Positions 51,170 to 60,596 are shown, numbered from the stretch's first letter. The stretch: 64,000 nt of DNA from Chryseobacterium panacisoli (GCF_008274625.1 NZ_VTRU01000001.1:372001-436000), one strand, 5' to 3'. Notes: generated from the sequence alone by a model not told the origin. Numbers and translations are program-made.

Positions 51170-52444
51170 ATGTTGGATATTTTTGAAAGAATAAAAGAAA
51201 ATCCAGGACCACTGGGACAATTTGCAGATTATGGTGAAGGCTATTTTATTTTCCCAAGATTAGAGGGACCTATTGGCCCTAGAATGCAATTTCAGGGTAG
51301 AGAAGTAATTTTCTGGAGTGCCAATGACTATTTAGGATTGTGTAATCATCCTGAAGTAATTGAAGCGGATGCAAAAGCGGCTGCAGAATATGGAATGTTC
51401 TATCCAATGGGAGCAAGAGCAATGTCTGGTGAAACAGATCAGCATCTTCAGCTGGAAAGAGAATTGGCAGACTTCGTACAAAAAGAATCAGCATACTTAT
51501 TGAATTTCGGCTACCAGGGAATGGTTTCTACCATTGATGCTTTGGTGAGCAGAAATGATGTAATTGTTTATGATATGGATTCTCATGCCTGCATCGTGGA
51601 TGGAGTAAGACTTCATGCCGGTAAAAGATTTACCTACAAGCATAACGATATGGAAAGTCTTGAGAAAAACCTTCAGAGAGCCACTAAAGTAGCTGAAGAA
51701 ACAGGAGGAGGTATTCTTGTGATTACAGAAGGTGTTTTCGGGATGAGAGGTCAGCAGGGAAAAATCAAAGAGATCTGCGATCTTAAATCAAAATACCAGT
51801 TCAGACTATTGGTAGATGATGCACACGGTTTTGGTACACTGGGTAAAACAGGTGCCGGTGTAGGTGAAGAGCAGGACTGTAATGATCAGATTGATGTATA
51901 CTTCTCCACGTTTGCTAAATCAATGGCAGGTTTCGGAGCATTCCTTGCGGGTGACAAAGAAATCATCAGATATCTGAAATTCAACCTGAGATCACAAATT
52001 TTTGCAAAATCTCTTACGATGCCAATGGTAATCGGAGGATTAAAAAGACTGGAGCTTTTGAGAACTAGACCAGAGATTAAAGCTAAACTTTGGGAGAATG
52101 TTTACAAACTGCAAAACGGACTAAAAGAAAGAGGATTCAACATTGGAGACACCAATACTTGTGTAACTCCGGTAATGATGCAGGGAACTCCGGTAGAGGC
52201 TACTCTATTGGTAAAAGATTTAAGAGAGATTTACGGTATCTTCACTTCTGTGGTGGTATATCCGGTCATTCCGAAGGGAATGATTCTTTTAAGATTAATT
52301 CCTACCGCTTCTCATACAGATGCAGAGATTAATGAAACTCTGGCTGCGTTTGAAGCGATTCATGACAAACTAGTAGGTGGCTACTATAAAGAGCAGGAGC
52401 AAAAATTACTGCAGGAACAAGGATTAAGTTTTAAACCGATTTAA
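51170..52444 (+). CDS. alpha-oxoamine synthase, predicted cysteate fatty-acyltransferase
   Basis: A 424-residue PLP enzyme of the alpha-oxoamine synthase family (serine palmitoyltransferase, KBL, BioF). The start MLDIFERIKENP at 51170 is preferred to a TTG at 51122. Active-site residues are H138 in DSHACI, D216 in VDDAHGFG and the Schiff-base K250 in FAKSMAGFG. AOS enzymes in this class join an acyl thioester to an amino acid with loss of CO2. Together with the cysteate synthase-like gene, the pair fits sulfonolipid (capnine/sulfobacin) synthesis known in Flavobacterium and Chryseobacterium. Serine palmitoyltransferase is the main alternative. Confidence 0.82.
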   Translation: MLDIFERIKENPGPLGQFADYGEGYFIFPRLEGPIGPRMQFQGREVIFWSANDYLGLCNHPEVIEADAKAAAEYGMFYPMGARAMSGETDQHLQLERELADFVQKESAYLLNFGYQGMVSTIDALVSRNDVIVYDMDSHACIVDGVRLHAGKRFTYKHNDMESLEKNLQRATKVAEETGGGILVITEGVFGMRGQQGKIKEICDLKSKYQFRLLVDDAHGFGTLGKTGAGVGEEQDCNDQIDVYFSTFAKSMAGFGAFLAGDKEIIRYLKFNLRSQIFAKSLTMPMVIGGLKRLELLRTRPEIKAKLWENVYKLQNGLKERGFNIGDTNTCVTPVMMQGTPVEATLLVKDLREIYGIFTSVVVYPVIPKGMILLRLIPTASHTDAEINETLAAFEAIHDKLVGGYYKEQEQKLLQEQGLSFKPI

Positions 52445-52454
52445 TCATAAAAAT

Positions 52455-52488
52455 AAAAAAAGCCACTGATTGATTCAGTGGCTTTTTT
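52455..52488. terminator. terminator of sulfonolipid gene pair
   Basis: AAAAAAGCCACTGA ... TCAGTGGCTTTTTT, a strong stem just after the acyltransferase gene. Confidence 0.9.
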
Positions 52489-52509
52489 GTTTAATAACTT
52501 TAAAAACAA

Positions 52510-53388
52510 ATGAAGCTTAGAGGTTACGCACTGGGAATTCTGTCGGCTGTTTCATATGGTCTGATTCCGATTTTTATCCTGCCTATCAAGCAGGTACACT
52601 TTTCAATGGATATTACGCTGTTTTACAGATTTTTCTTTTCAGCTTTAATGGTGGGAGGATATTTGCTGTATTCCAGGGAAAGTTTTAGAATCAATAAAAA
52701 AGAAGCATTCATTCTGGCTGTGCTTGGAACCTGCTATGCTCTTTCTTCGGATTTTTTGTTTTTAGGTTATGATTTTCTTACTGCAGGAATTGCCTCTACC
52801 GTTTTATTCATTTATCCGGTTATTGTAGCATTGATCATGTTTTTCTTTTACAGAGAGAAGCTCTCCAAATTATCTGTAGTTTCTTTATTACTTGCTTTCG
52901 CTGGAGTCATTGTTTTATGTTTAAAAGGAAAAGGGCTGGAAATCAATTTTGCAGGATTGGGTATTGTAATGGTCAGTTCACTATTCTATGCTTTATATAT
53001 GGTGATTGTTAACAAATCAAATATTAAAGTTTCCGGATTTAAGCTAACTTTTTATTCCATGCTTTTTACATCCATGTTCTTTATGACCAAAGCGGTGATG
53101 GCAAATGAATCGTTTGCTATTCCATCTACAGAGATTTTCATAAGCTTTCTGGTTTTTGCATTTCTCACCACGGTTATCTCCAGCCTCTGTCTGGTATTTG
53201 CCATCAAATATATCGGATCTACTCCTGTAGCTATTCTGGGAGCTTTGGAACCGGTTGTTGCCGTAATTATTAGTGTATTGATCTTTCATGAAAAATTTAC
53301 CTCTAATCTGCTTATCGGAATTACTTTAATTCTTTTCGGAGTTACCCTGAATGTGATTGGCAGTCAAAAAAAGATAGGACATGTCTAG
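52510..53388 (+). CDS. DMT/EamA-family transporter
   Basis: A ten-helix inner-membrane transporter of 292 residues with two EamA repeats (about 5-140 and 150-285). ILSAVSYGLIPIFILPIK opens repeat 1 and YALYMVIVNKS opens repeat 2. The repeat ends are YREKLSKLSVVSLLLAFAGV and FHEKFTSNLLIGITLILFGV, with the conserved E-K pair. Family members export metabolites or amino acids, but the substrate is unknown. A terminator separates it from the sulfonolipid genes, so co-function is not implied. Confidence 0.92.
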   Translation: MKLRGYALGILSAVSYGLIPIFILPIKQVHFSMDITLFYRFFFSALMVGGYLLYSRESFRINKKEAFILAVLGTCYALSSDFLFLGYDFLTAGIASTVLFIYPVIVALIMFFFYREKLSKLSVVSLLLAFAGVIVLCLKGKGLEINFAGLGIVMVSSLFYALYMVIVNKSNIKVSGFKLTFYSMLFTSMFFMTKAVMANESFAIPSTEIFISFLVFAFLTTVISSLCLVFAIKYIGSTPVAILGALEPVVAVIISVLIFHEKFTSNLLIGITLILFGVTLNVIGSQKKIGHV

Positions 53389-53418
53389 AAATTAAATTTA
53401 AACTGATATATAAAAATA

Positions 53419-53458
53419 ATACAAAAGCCGGATTCATGGAGAAATCCGGCTTTTGTAT
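53419..53458. terminator. bidirectional terminator
   Basis: ATACAAAAGCCGGATT ... AATCCGGCTTTTGTAT, a perfect 16-base stem between convergent genes. Confidence 0.92.
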
Positions 53459-53475
53459 ACTTAAGCAAATGTTTT

Positions 53476-54126
53476 CTATAACTTTGACTTCGCTTCAGAA
53501 AGGTTCACCGTTTTTCCCAATGCACCAAATTCATGCAGGTCTCCAAAAACTTCAATACGAATGGACTGATCAATCCCTCCTACTTTTAAAGGATCAAATC
53601 CTGCATTTTCTATCACTTTTTCAATATCCTTATCAATGGATGAATCATCCGAAGCATAAAACAATACCGCTTTTTCAGGATTTCCATTGGAGGCTCCGGC
53701 AAGATTTGCAGCCCCTAACGTTCCGAATGCTTTTACCAGCCTGGCTCCTTCAGGAAGTACAGCTCTGTTAAGCTCTCCCGCAGATTCTTTTTCTCCGATA
53801 ATCTTTTTAAATCCTCCATTTCCATCCGGAGCAATAGGATTGGATACATCAACAATAATTTTGTTTTTCAGCATATCCCCATGATCATTGAAAAATTCCT
53901 TAAAAGCGCCAAACCATATTGCCGGTATCACAATATCTGCCGTATTGATCGCCTGATCAATATCCATACTTTGGGCAAAACCTTTGGATTGCTGAGCGAA
54001 GTCCGCAGACTCTTCATTGTTTCTTGATGCTACAATCACCTCATGGCTGTTATTGATTAAATCCCCTGCGATTGCTTTTCCAATATTCCCAAGACCGATT
54101 ACGGCCACTTTTTTTAATGTTTCCAT
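53476..54126 (-). CDS. NADP-dependent F420-type reductase / oxidoreductase
   Basis: A 216-residue Rossmann-fold protein of the F420 reductase (NPD/FNO) family. VAVIGLGNIGKAIAGDLINN binds NAD(P); VIVASRNNEESADFAQQ gives Arg at the ribose phosphate contact, supporting NADPH. KIIVDVSNPIAPDGNGGF and LVKAFGTLGAANL complete the family pattern. The organism is unlikely to make F420, so the substrate is probably another hydride acceptor. It stands alone on the minus strand. Confidence 0.88.
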   Translation of the reverse strand: METLKKVAVIGLGNIGKAIAGDLINNSHEVIVASRNNEESADFAQQSKGFAQSMDIDQAINTADIVIPAIWFGAFKEFFNDHGDMLKNKIIVDVSNPIAPDGNGGFKKIIGEKESAGELNRAVLPEGARLVKAFGTLGAANLAGASNGNPEKAVLFYASDDSSIDKDIEKVIENAGFDPLKVGGIDQSIRIEVFGDLHEFGALGKTVNLSEAKSKL

Positions 54127-54342
54127 TTCTTTTGATTTTTAATTATTTATCTGGGTCAAAATTAGGAGGAAAGCCATTCAAAAAAGGGCAAACTAGTTTA
54201 AGAACTCATCTTGATAAATGGTAAGGTAAAACATTAAACTAGTTTCATAGAAACATCGATTTTTAATTGCAACAAAACACAAACATGGATTATAAAATTT
54301 CAGCCCAGCTATTGCTAACCCTTATTAGCACAAATATTATTC

Positions 54343-55050
54343 TTAGTTATTACTGTTAATAATCGGAGCGAGTTCTTTTTTTAATTCGTCAAACTGTTCT
54401 TTGCTCATCATCTCAATTTCCACTAGTTCTTTCGCTTCTTTTAATTTTGCAATCGCTTCATCTCTGGTCATTTTTCTGTTTTTTAAAAGAATTTCACCAG
54501 ACTCAATCCCTAATTCGGTATCCATTACGCTTAAATATTTATTTATTCCAAAAGCTCTGCCATTTATTTCTCCCAGGACCATCACTACATACAGAGGTTT
54601 ATTTTTACTGCCTCTATGATATGTTTTTATTTCGCTGACAATAACTCTCGTATTTTTTAAACTGTTATCTGCCATATTCTGTGCATCACCACCCACAGCA
54701 GACATAATACTTCCAAATCCAGCTGGTCTTCCCATTTGTATAAACTCATACGTTTTTTTTGAAGTACTTCTTGATTGTGCAATACCGCCTCTTGCCTTAT
54801 TTCCATAACTCCCTGAATAAGTTCTTGTATTCAGTTCTTCAGAGGTAGGAGATCCTAATATTAAAGTATCACCCACCTTCACACTATTTTTACTCGTTGT
54901 TATATATTCCTTAACCTGAGCGCCATTTTTAATAGTGCTGAAAAAATTAATATCCTGAGTGTTTTCGTAAGTCAATAAATCAATATTTTCCTGAGCCTGA
55001 ATATTAATTACGGATAAAAGAATAGTAAAAAAAGCAATTGTTTTTTTCAT
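54343..55050 (-). CDS. exported protein of unknown function
   Basis: A 235-residue protein with a signal peptide ending near NIQAQ. Recognisable parts are KVGDTLILGSPTSEELNTRT and KNKPLYVVMVLGEINGRAFG, beta-rich, followed by a helical tail (EAIAKLKEAKELVEIEMMSK, then EQFDELKKEL) resembling SHOCT-type ends. I know no specific family. Its neighbours on the same strand are another hypothetical upstream and the F420-type gene downstream, each separated by more than 100 bases, so it is probably its own unit. Confidence 0.7.
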   Translation of the reverse strand: MKKTIAFFTILLSVINIQAQENIDLLTYENTQDINFFSTIKNGAQVKEYITTSKNSVKVGDTLILGSPTSEELNTRTYSGSYGNKARGGIAQSRSTSKKTYEFIQMGRPAGFGSIMSAVGGDAQNMADNSLKNTRVIVSEIKTYHRGSKNKPLYVVMVLGEINGRAFGINKYLSVMDTELGIESGEILLKNRKMTRDEAIAKLKEAKELVEIEMMSKEQFDELKKELAPIINSNN

Positions 55051-55162
55051 AATTGTTATTTAATATAGTTGTTTTACTTAATATTTCTGCTTACATGTAA
55101 ATCCATGCATTGCATTAATCTTTTTTTGAGATTAGCTGTTCCGAAAAGTAAGCTTATTTACA

Positions 55163-55564
55163 TTACTTTATTATTTTCTGTAGGTCTTTAAGCAATAATT
55201 GTCTCTCTATTTCAGTCAGGTTATTGCTATTCCCATCCAATGCGTATTGAATTTGATGTACATCTTGCTTACACCATCTTACCAATTTGTTAATTCCGCT
55301 TTTAGTAATTATTCCTTTATCATTTTCAAATTTTGGAGGTGAGGAAAGATGAACTAATTTGGCATAATCTTTCAAAGCAAGCACAACTTTGCGATTATCT
55401 TCTTCTTGTTGCAATCCATATTTTATAAAGTGCGTTTGATCAGAGCATACAGCTTTAATTTGTATCCCATCAAATTCTGTCTGGTCATATTCATCAAATA
55501 CCCACCATAGATATTCTTTACCGTCTACAGAAGTTCTATTTTTATTTTTCTTGCTTATTGTCAT
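55163..55564 (-). CDS. hypothetical protein, 133 residues
   Basis: A soluble 133-residue protein with no signal peptide or membrane segment. GKEYLWWVFDEYDQTEFDGI then QIKAVCSDQ is a mixed strand-rich start, and the C-terminal half is helical (ITKSGINKLVRWCKQDVHQI, then ERQLLLKDLQKII). Cys, Trp and acidic residues are scattered with no motif I can name. Its isolation and hydrophilic nature leave it unassigned. Confidence 0.6.
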   Translation of the reverse strand: MTISKKNKNRTSVDGKEYLWWVFDEYDQTEFDGIQIKAVCSDQTHFIKYGLQQEEDNRKVVLALKDYAKLVHLSSPPKFENDKGIITKSGINKLVRWCKQDVHQIQYALDGNSNNLTEIERQLLLKDLQKIIK

Positions 55565-55681
55565 CGTTAAATGGGATAAATCTCAATATTATATTTTCCA
55601 ATTTTAAGGTTATTAATAAAATAACATTCCTTAGCTGGTGACAGCACACCTCACGTATTGAAAATCCCTCTAATTTAAACA

Positions 55682-55712
55682 AAAAAAATCCCGTTAATCC
55701 GGGATTTTAATT
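55682..55712. terminator. terminator of deacetylase-symporter operon
   Basis: AAATCCCG ... CGGGATTT with A and T runs, 15 bases after the end of the DUF2911 gene. Confidence 0.85.
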
Positions 55713-55726
55713 TCTTATATTTAAAT

Positions 55727-56245
55727 TTATTTTATCTCTACAGGAACTGAAATTTTATCCCAATCCATTGTGAAACCATTACTGTTTACTTTATAAACTA
55801 AAGTTTCCTGTGTTGCTGGTAAAGCTTTTGTTTTTACATCAACTCGTAAAGCATCTTTAGCTTCCTCATATTTATAAGCACCCCATTGTTTTGGCTCTTT
55901 GTTGAAAATGGCAGTCCAGGTTCCGGATGCCTTAGGAATTAAGAAAAAGCTGTATTTACCTGCAGGCAGTTTTTTACCCTGAACGGTAATATCTTTATCC
56001 GTTTCAAAAGTAGTGGCTTCATTAGCACCTGCACGCCAAACTTTATCATAAGCTTCTAAACCACCCCAGATTGTACGTCCTTTAACAGAGGGACTGCTAT
56101 AGGCAATGGTAATGGTTGCATCTTTAATTTTCCCCGTAGCAGTAGCCGGAGGGCTGGCAGGTTTTTTAGTTTCCTGTGCAAATGCATTTACTGAAATTGT
56201 CATTGCAGCAAAAATCATGGTAGCAGATTTAATCATTGTATTCAT
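55727..56245 (-). CDS. DUF2911-family exported protein
   Basis: A 172-residue protein with a signal peptide ending near AFAQ. The DUF2911 domain shows [60 protein letters not shown] and [13 protein letters not shown], all conserved in the family. The fold is beta-rich and no activity is known. Its gene starts 35 bases after the symporter stop on the same strand, so it is likely the last gene of the deacetylase operon. Confidence 0.88.
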   Translation of the reverse strand: MNTMIKSATMIFAAMTISVNAFAQETKKPASPPATATGKIKDATITIAYSSPSVKGRTIWGGLEAYDKVWRAGANEATTFETDKDITVQGKKLPAGKYSFFLIPKASGTWTAIFNKEPKQWGAYKYEEAKDALRVDVKTKALPATQETLVYKVNSNGFTMDWDKISVPVEIK

Positions 56246-56280
56246 AATATTTTGTTATTTGGTTATTTTTATTTATCCGT

Positions 56281-57972
56281 TTACGAATTTACTGCTTTTG
56301 GCTTATAAAACAATAACCCAATTGTCGAAAATATAATGACCGCTGCTGCCCCAATTACATTAAGCCAAAGAAAAGAAACGATATCAAACTGATAAACGGC
56401 AATAACCGTAATTTCTGATAAAATTGCAGCAATAAATACATTGGAACCTGTAATTTTTTTATAGTAAAATGCGACAAGAAAAATCCCCAATATCGGACCG
56501 TAGAAAAGAGAACCCAATACATTAACTGCTTCAATAAGGGAACCCATCTGAGTGGCAAACATGGCAACACCAATTGAGAATATACCCCAGGCTAAAGTAT
56601 GCAGCCGGCTATACTTCAATTCGGTTTTCTCATCAGGAATTTCTTTGCTGAATATCAAATGAACATCTTTTAATGAGCAGGCGGCAAGGGAATTCAGCGC
56701 CGCAGAAATGGAACCCCAGCTGGCCAGAAAAATAACGGCAAACAGTAAACCGATCATTCCTACGGGCAAAGTATTTTTTACGAAATACAGGAAAATGTAA
56801 TTGGTATCCGTTTTCTCCGCATTATAGTTTGAATTATTGATGGCTTCCTCTACCCTTCCGTGAAGTGCTTTTACCTGGGTTTGTGTGTTTTTAAAATCCT
56901 GAATTGTTTTTTTTAGTTGGGGAGAATGAGTTTCTTTCAACCTTAGAATTTCTTTCGATTCTGCATTAAATTTTATTTGTAAATCCTGATGCTCTTTTTC
57001 AAAATCCGCTGCCTGCTCAGGCTGTGCCTCCTTTAGATATTGATAAGATCTTTCGTTAAAATAGATCGGGGCAGGTTTCAGAGAAAAGAAAGCGAAAAGC
57101 AATGCTCCGATCAGGAGAATAGCAAACTGCATCGGAATTTTAACCAATCCGTTCAACAGCAGGCCCATTTTTGCGTTGGTATTGTCTTTCGCGGTAATAT
57201 ATCTCCCAACCTGACTCTGATCGGTACCGAAGTAAGAAAGTGCGAGAAAAAAACCGCCAATGAGCCCGCTCCAGATATTGTACTTATCTTTCCAATCGAA
57301 TTCTGTGGTGATTACATTGAGCTTTCCTGATTTCCCTGCCAGATAAAGCGCATCTTTAAAACCAATTCCATCCGGCATATTCTGAATAAGCAGAAAGCCT
57401 GCAAAAGCCATAGTTCCCAGAATAATGAGAAACTGTAGTTTCTGGGTGTGAGCAATCGCTTTTGCACCTCCAATATAGGTGTAAATCAACAGGATACCAC
57501 CTGTTAAAACATTGGTTAAATAAATATTCCAGTTTAAAACGCTTGCTAAGATGATACTCGGAGCGTAAATGCTGATTCCTGTTGACAATCCTCTCGAAAA
57601 AAGAAAAAGCAGTGAAGTGAGTACCCTTGTTTTCTTATCAAAACGGTTTTCTAAATATTCATAAGCAGTGTAAACATTTAAACGTTGAAAAATCGGAATA
57701 AAAGTGATACAGATGACAATCATTGCCAAAGGCAGACCAAAATAATACTGAACGAAACGCATCCCGTCTGTATAAGCCTGGCCCGGTGCTGAAAGAAATG
57801 TAATGGCACTTGCCTGGGTAGCCATAATACCTAAAAGCACAATATACCAGGGCATTTTATTATCTGCTTTCAGGTAAGATTCGTTGCTTTTTTGGCCACG
57901 GCCGATGAATACGCCGTAAACCACCACTACAACAAGTGTAAAAATCAAAACTGTCCAATCTATAGTACTCAT
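56281..57972 (-). CDS. sodium:solute symporter with coiled-coil insert
   Basis: A 563-residue SSS-family transporter with about thirteen or fourteen membrane segments. AITFLSAPGQAYTDGMRFVQ is the conserved sodium-site helix. A hydrophilic segment of about 75 residues, predicted coiled coil (about 312-392: QAADFEKEHQDLQIKFNAES, then HSPQLKKTIQDFKNTQTQVK), is inserted between helices; standard members lack it. The ATG overlaps the TGA of a 34-residue membrane protein (ATGA). The PIG-L gene upstream suggests a sugar-like substrate released by deacetylation. Confidence 0.9.
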   Translation of the reverse strand: MSTIDWTVLIFTLVVVVVYGVFIGRGQKSNESYLKADNKMPWYIVLLGIMATQASAITFLSAPGQAYTDGMRFVQYYFGLPLAMIVICITFIPIFQRLNVYTAYEYLENRFDKKTRVLTSLLFLFSRGLSTGISIYAPSIILASVLNWNIYLTNVLTGGILLIYTYIGGAKAIAHTQKLQFLIILGTMAFAGFLLIQNMPDGIGFKDALYLAGKSGKLNVITTEFDWKDKYNIWSGLIGGFFLALSYFGTDQSQVGRYITAKDNTNAKMGLLLNGLVKIPMQFAILLIGALLFAFFSLKPAPIYFNERSYQYLKEAQPEQAADFEKEHQDLQIKFNAESKEILRLKETHSPQLKKTIQDFKNTQTQVKALHGRVEEAINNSNYNAEKTDTNYIFLYFVKNTLPVGMIGLLFAVIFLASWGSISAALNSLAACSLKDVHLIFSKEIPDEKTELKYSRLHTLAWGIFSIGVAMFATQMGSLIEAVNVLGSLFYGPILGIFLVAFYYKKITGSNVFIAAILSEITVIAVYQFDIVSFLWLNVIGAAAVIIFSTIGLLFYKPKAVNS

Positions 57973-58073
57973 GCCCAGAATTTAGTAAACCAATAATAAA
58001 ATACAATCTGGAATACTAATGCAACGGCTAATAGTATATACCATATATTCCAATTTTTAAGTTGCTTGTTCAT
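57969..58073 (-). CDS. 34-residue single-span membrane protein in deacetylase-symporter operon
   Basis: A short gene fits the gap between the PIG-L and symporter genes exactly. It starts with ATG inside TGATG, where the PIG-L stop codon is, and ends with TGA inside ATGA, where the symporter begins. The peptide has a charged start (MNKQLKNW), one hydrophobic span of about 20 residues (WYILLAVALVFQIVFYYW) and a short tail (FTKFWA). Overlap at both ends predicts translational coupling. By position it may be a small subunit of the symporter, like the small partners of some SSS transporters. No homologue search was possible. Confidence 0.75.
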   Translation of the reverse strand: MNKQLKNWNIWYILLAVALVFQIVFYYWFTKFWA

Positions 58074-60577
58074 CAGTTTTTCTGTGCAGATAAAAAGTTA
58101 AAAAATAAACGTGCCGCCCCAACATTTCCCGCAGGCAGCTGTCTGAAAAATGCCAGTGGTGTATAAATAAAATTACCCTTCCCGTATTTCGCATATAAAG
58201 TTGATCCCTGCAGAGGCTCTTCATCTGTATCGTGCATTTCAAAAAGCGGTTCATACGCTGCATCCCATTGAGCAGGGAAATAGGCGCCACGCTCCTGTAC
58301 CCAGCCTTTAAAATCATCTGCAGTAATTTTGTTCGGAAAGTTCAGTACTTTATGATTTGGATTTAAAAACGTAACTGCAGCATTTTCTTCGGTAACCCGC
58401 TTATTGGCAATACTGAAATTGTAAATCCCCAATTTGTCAACAGTTGTATCCTGATTGGTGTTATATTGCATTACCAGATTACCGCCAGCTTTTGCATAAG
58501 ACCATAAAAAAGGCATCCAGCGGCCCAGCTTTTTCTCTGTATTATTAGCACGAACACCCATTACGATGGCATCATATTGTAATAGCTTGTTTTGACTGCC
58601 GTTTCCGCCGGATTCATTTACGCTGCCATAAAAATCTTCGTCCTTCAGGACATCTACCTGAATACCTGCTATACGCAGAAAATCAGGAATGAAATCACCA
58701 GCACCTTCTATATAACCCACTTTTTTAACCGCTGCCTGAATATCACCTTTCATTACGGTTACCGTTGCGGGCGCAAAATATTGCAAGGTGGGTAAATGCG
58801 GGTACTGAATTAATACTTGCTTTTTATTATAAGTTACTCCGTCTGCCACAAAATTTGCATCCAGTTGCAAACGATCCGAATGTATGGAGGCAAGCTTATT
58901 TTTCGGAATAATATATTCGATGGTAGTGTCTTTCCCTTTGAGCGAATTTACATCAGCACTTCCTAATCTCTCTCCGTTATATATCAGGTTGAGAATACCG
59001 TTGCTGTACTGTTTGTTAGAATTTACCTTACAATTTAAACTCAAATGTAAATCTTCATTTTCTTTGACTAAATAAACCGGTTGTGTAAATTTCAGTTCCA
59101 GTGCAGGAACAATGCGCAAAGCTTCGACAACATCACCACGCACCGGATCTAATTTTTTGAAAGACAAAGGAAGCTTAACCTGAAGCTTTTCCGAACCGAT
59201 TTTTAAATCAAGCAAAACATTAAGTAGTGATTCTGCCTCAGGCAAACCAACTAAAGTATCATTCGGAACAGAGAAAGTTGCCGCATTCGTAGCGGGTTTT
59301 ACCAGCCAGTAAGGCTCCGTGAGTGCTGCATCTGCAGGAATCTGAATGTCATGCTGAATGGTAATTAAAGAATCTTTTGATAATTTTCTGTTGACGATTT
59401 CTGACTGACCTAACCATTTTACATTTTCTAAAACAACAGGATTTTCTGCTCTTGAAATCAGATTTAACCTGAAATTGTAATGGTCTCCGGCAACAGCTTC
59501 AGCCTGATTGGTAACTACCTCGCCCATAAATCCGGCACAGCTTAAAATGATATTGTCAATAGATTTAATTTTATCCTTTTTTAGGTCTGCATCAGGCAGC
59601 GCCAGAATCTTTTTTCGCAATGCAAGCAATGCAGGCAGGCTACGTTCCGGATTATTGAAATTGAAAGCAGAAATAATTTCATCTAACGAATGGTCAATAT
59701 CAGCATTTCCTTTTGAAGTCCAGGTTTTAACGACTCCGTCAAAAAGTGTTTCTTTTGCAGGCTCACCAGTAACATGGGCAAAATATTCAGTTCTGATGCC
59801 AGCTACAGACTGTGTTCCCGCACCCTGACTTTTATGTAAACTTCTGCTTAATCCTGCGAGCTCACCGTAACCCATTCCCAGTTGAGCATCATATTGCCCA
59901 ACGGTAACTTTCAGTTGATTTTCAGCAGTCGTATTGACTCCGCCAAATCGGAAAGTATTCCACAATACGCGTTTTGGCTGCCATACATTCACATATTTTA
60001 GTTGATCTGGAAAAGCCGTTTTATCACCTGCCAGCTTAAAAGCTTTTTCCGCCACCACAGCCGAAGCCGCATGCTGTCCGTGTCCTGCTGCCGCAGTAGG
60101 AGGAAAACGACAAATGATAACATCTGGACGGAATTTACGGATGACCCAAACTGCATCAGCGATAATGCTGTTTTCGTCCCATTGCTTAAAGGTATCGGTT
60201 GTATTTTTAGAGAACCCGAAATCTATCGCACGGGTAAAAAACTGTTGGGCACCGTCTAACTTTCTTGCTTCTAAAAGCTCATGTGTTCTGATTAAACCCA
60301 ATGCAGCCCCCTGCTCCGTCCCTAATAAATTCTGACCACCATCACCTCTGGTTAAAGACAAATAGCCTGTTTCTACATTCTGGTCGTTGATGAGCCAGGA
60401 AAGTAATCCTGTATTTTCATCATCGGGATGAGCTGCAAGGTATAAAACTTTAGGCAGCTGTTTAAGCGTTTTGAGTTCGCGGTAAATTTCAGAGGATTTG
60501 GAAGGCCGCACCTGCTGGGCCAAACAAAAAGCCGTATTAAAGCCAAGGATAGATACAAGGATTACTTTTTTGAACAT
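58073..60577 (-). CDS. large PIG-L/LmbE-family deacetylase
   Basis: An exported 834-residue protein (signal peptide near FCLAQ) with an N-terminal PIG-L/LmbE zinc deacetylase domain (about 40-290). LYLAAHPDDENTGLLSWLIN holds the His-Pro-Asp-Asp zinc motif, and AAAGHGQHAASAVVAEKAF supplies another His. The rest (about 320-834) has beta-sandwich segments and a GATase1-like or ThuA-like end (FIPDFLRIAGIQVDVLKDED, then GGNLVMQYNTNQD). It probably removes acetyl groups from N-acetylated sugar compounds outside the cytoplasm. The operon then encodes the small membrane protein, symporter and DUF2911 protein. Confidence 0.88.
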   Translation of the reverse strand: MFKKVILVSILGFNTAFCLAQQVRPSKSSEIYRELKTLKQLPKVLYLAAHPDDENTGLLSWLINDQNVETGYLSLTRGDGGQNLLGTEQGAALGLIRTHELLEARKLDGAQQFFTRAIDFGFSKNTTDTFKQWDENSIIADAVWVIRKFRPDVIICRFPPTAAAGHGQHAASAVVAEKAFKLAGDKTAFPDQLKYVNVWQPKRVLWNTFRFGGVNTTAENQLKVTVGQYDAQLGMGYGELAGLSRSLHKSQGAGTQSVAGIRTEYFAHVTGEPAKETLFDGVVKTWTSKGNADIDHSLDEIISAFNFNNPERSLPALLALRKKILALPDADLKKDKIKSIDNIILSCAGFMGEVVTNQAEAVAGDHYNFRLNLISRAENPVVLENVKWLGQSEIVNRKLSKDSLITIQHDIQIPADAALTEPYWLVKPATNAATFSVPNDTLVGLPEAESLLNVLLDLKIGSEKLQVKLPLSFKKLDPVRGDVVEALRIVPALELKFTQPVYLVKENEDLHLSLNCKVNSNKQYSNGILNLIYNGERLGSADVNSLKGKDTTIEYIIPKNKLASIHSDRLQLDANFVADGVTYNKKQVLIQYPHLPTLQYFAPATVTVMKGDIQAAVKKVGYIEGAGDFIPDFLRIAGIQVDVLKDEDFYGSVNESGGNGSQNKLLQYDAIVMGVRANNTEKKLGRWMPFLWSYAKAGGNLVMQYNTNQDTTVDKLGIYNFSIANKRVTEENAAVTFLNPNHKVLNFPNKITADDFKGWVQERGAYFPAQWDAAYEPLFEMHDTDEEPLQGSTLYAKYGKGNFIYTPLAFFRQLPAGNVGAARLFFNFLSAQKN

Positions 60578-60596
60578 TTTAATTTGCTTTGCGAGG

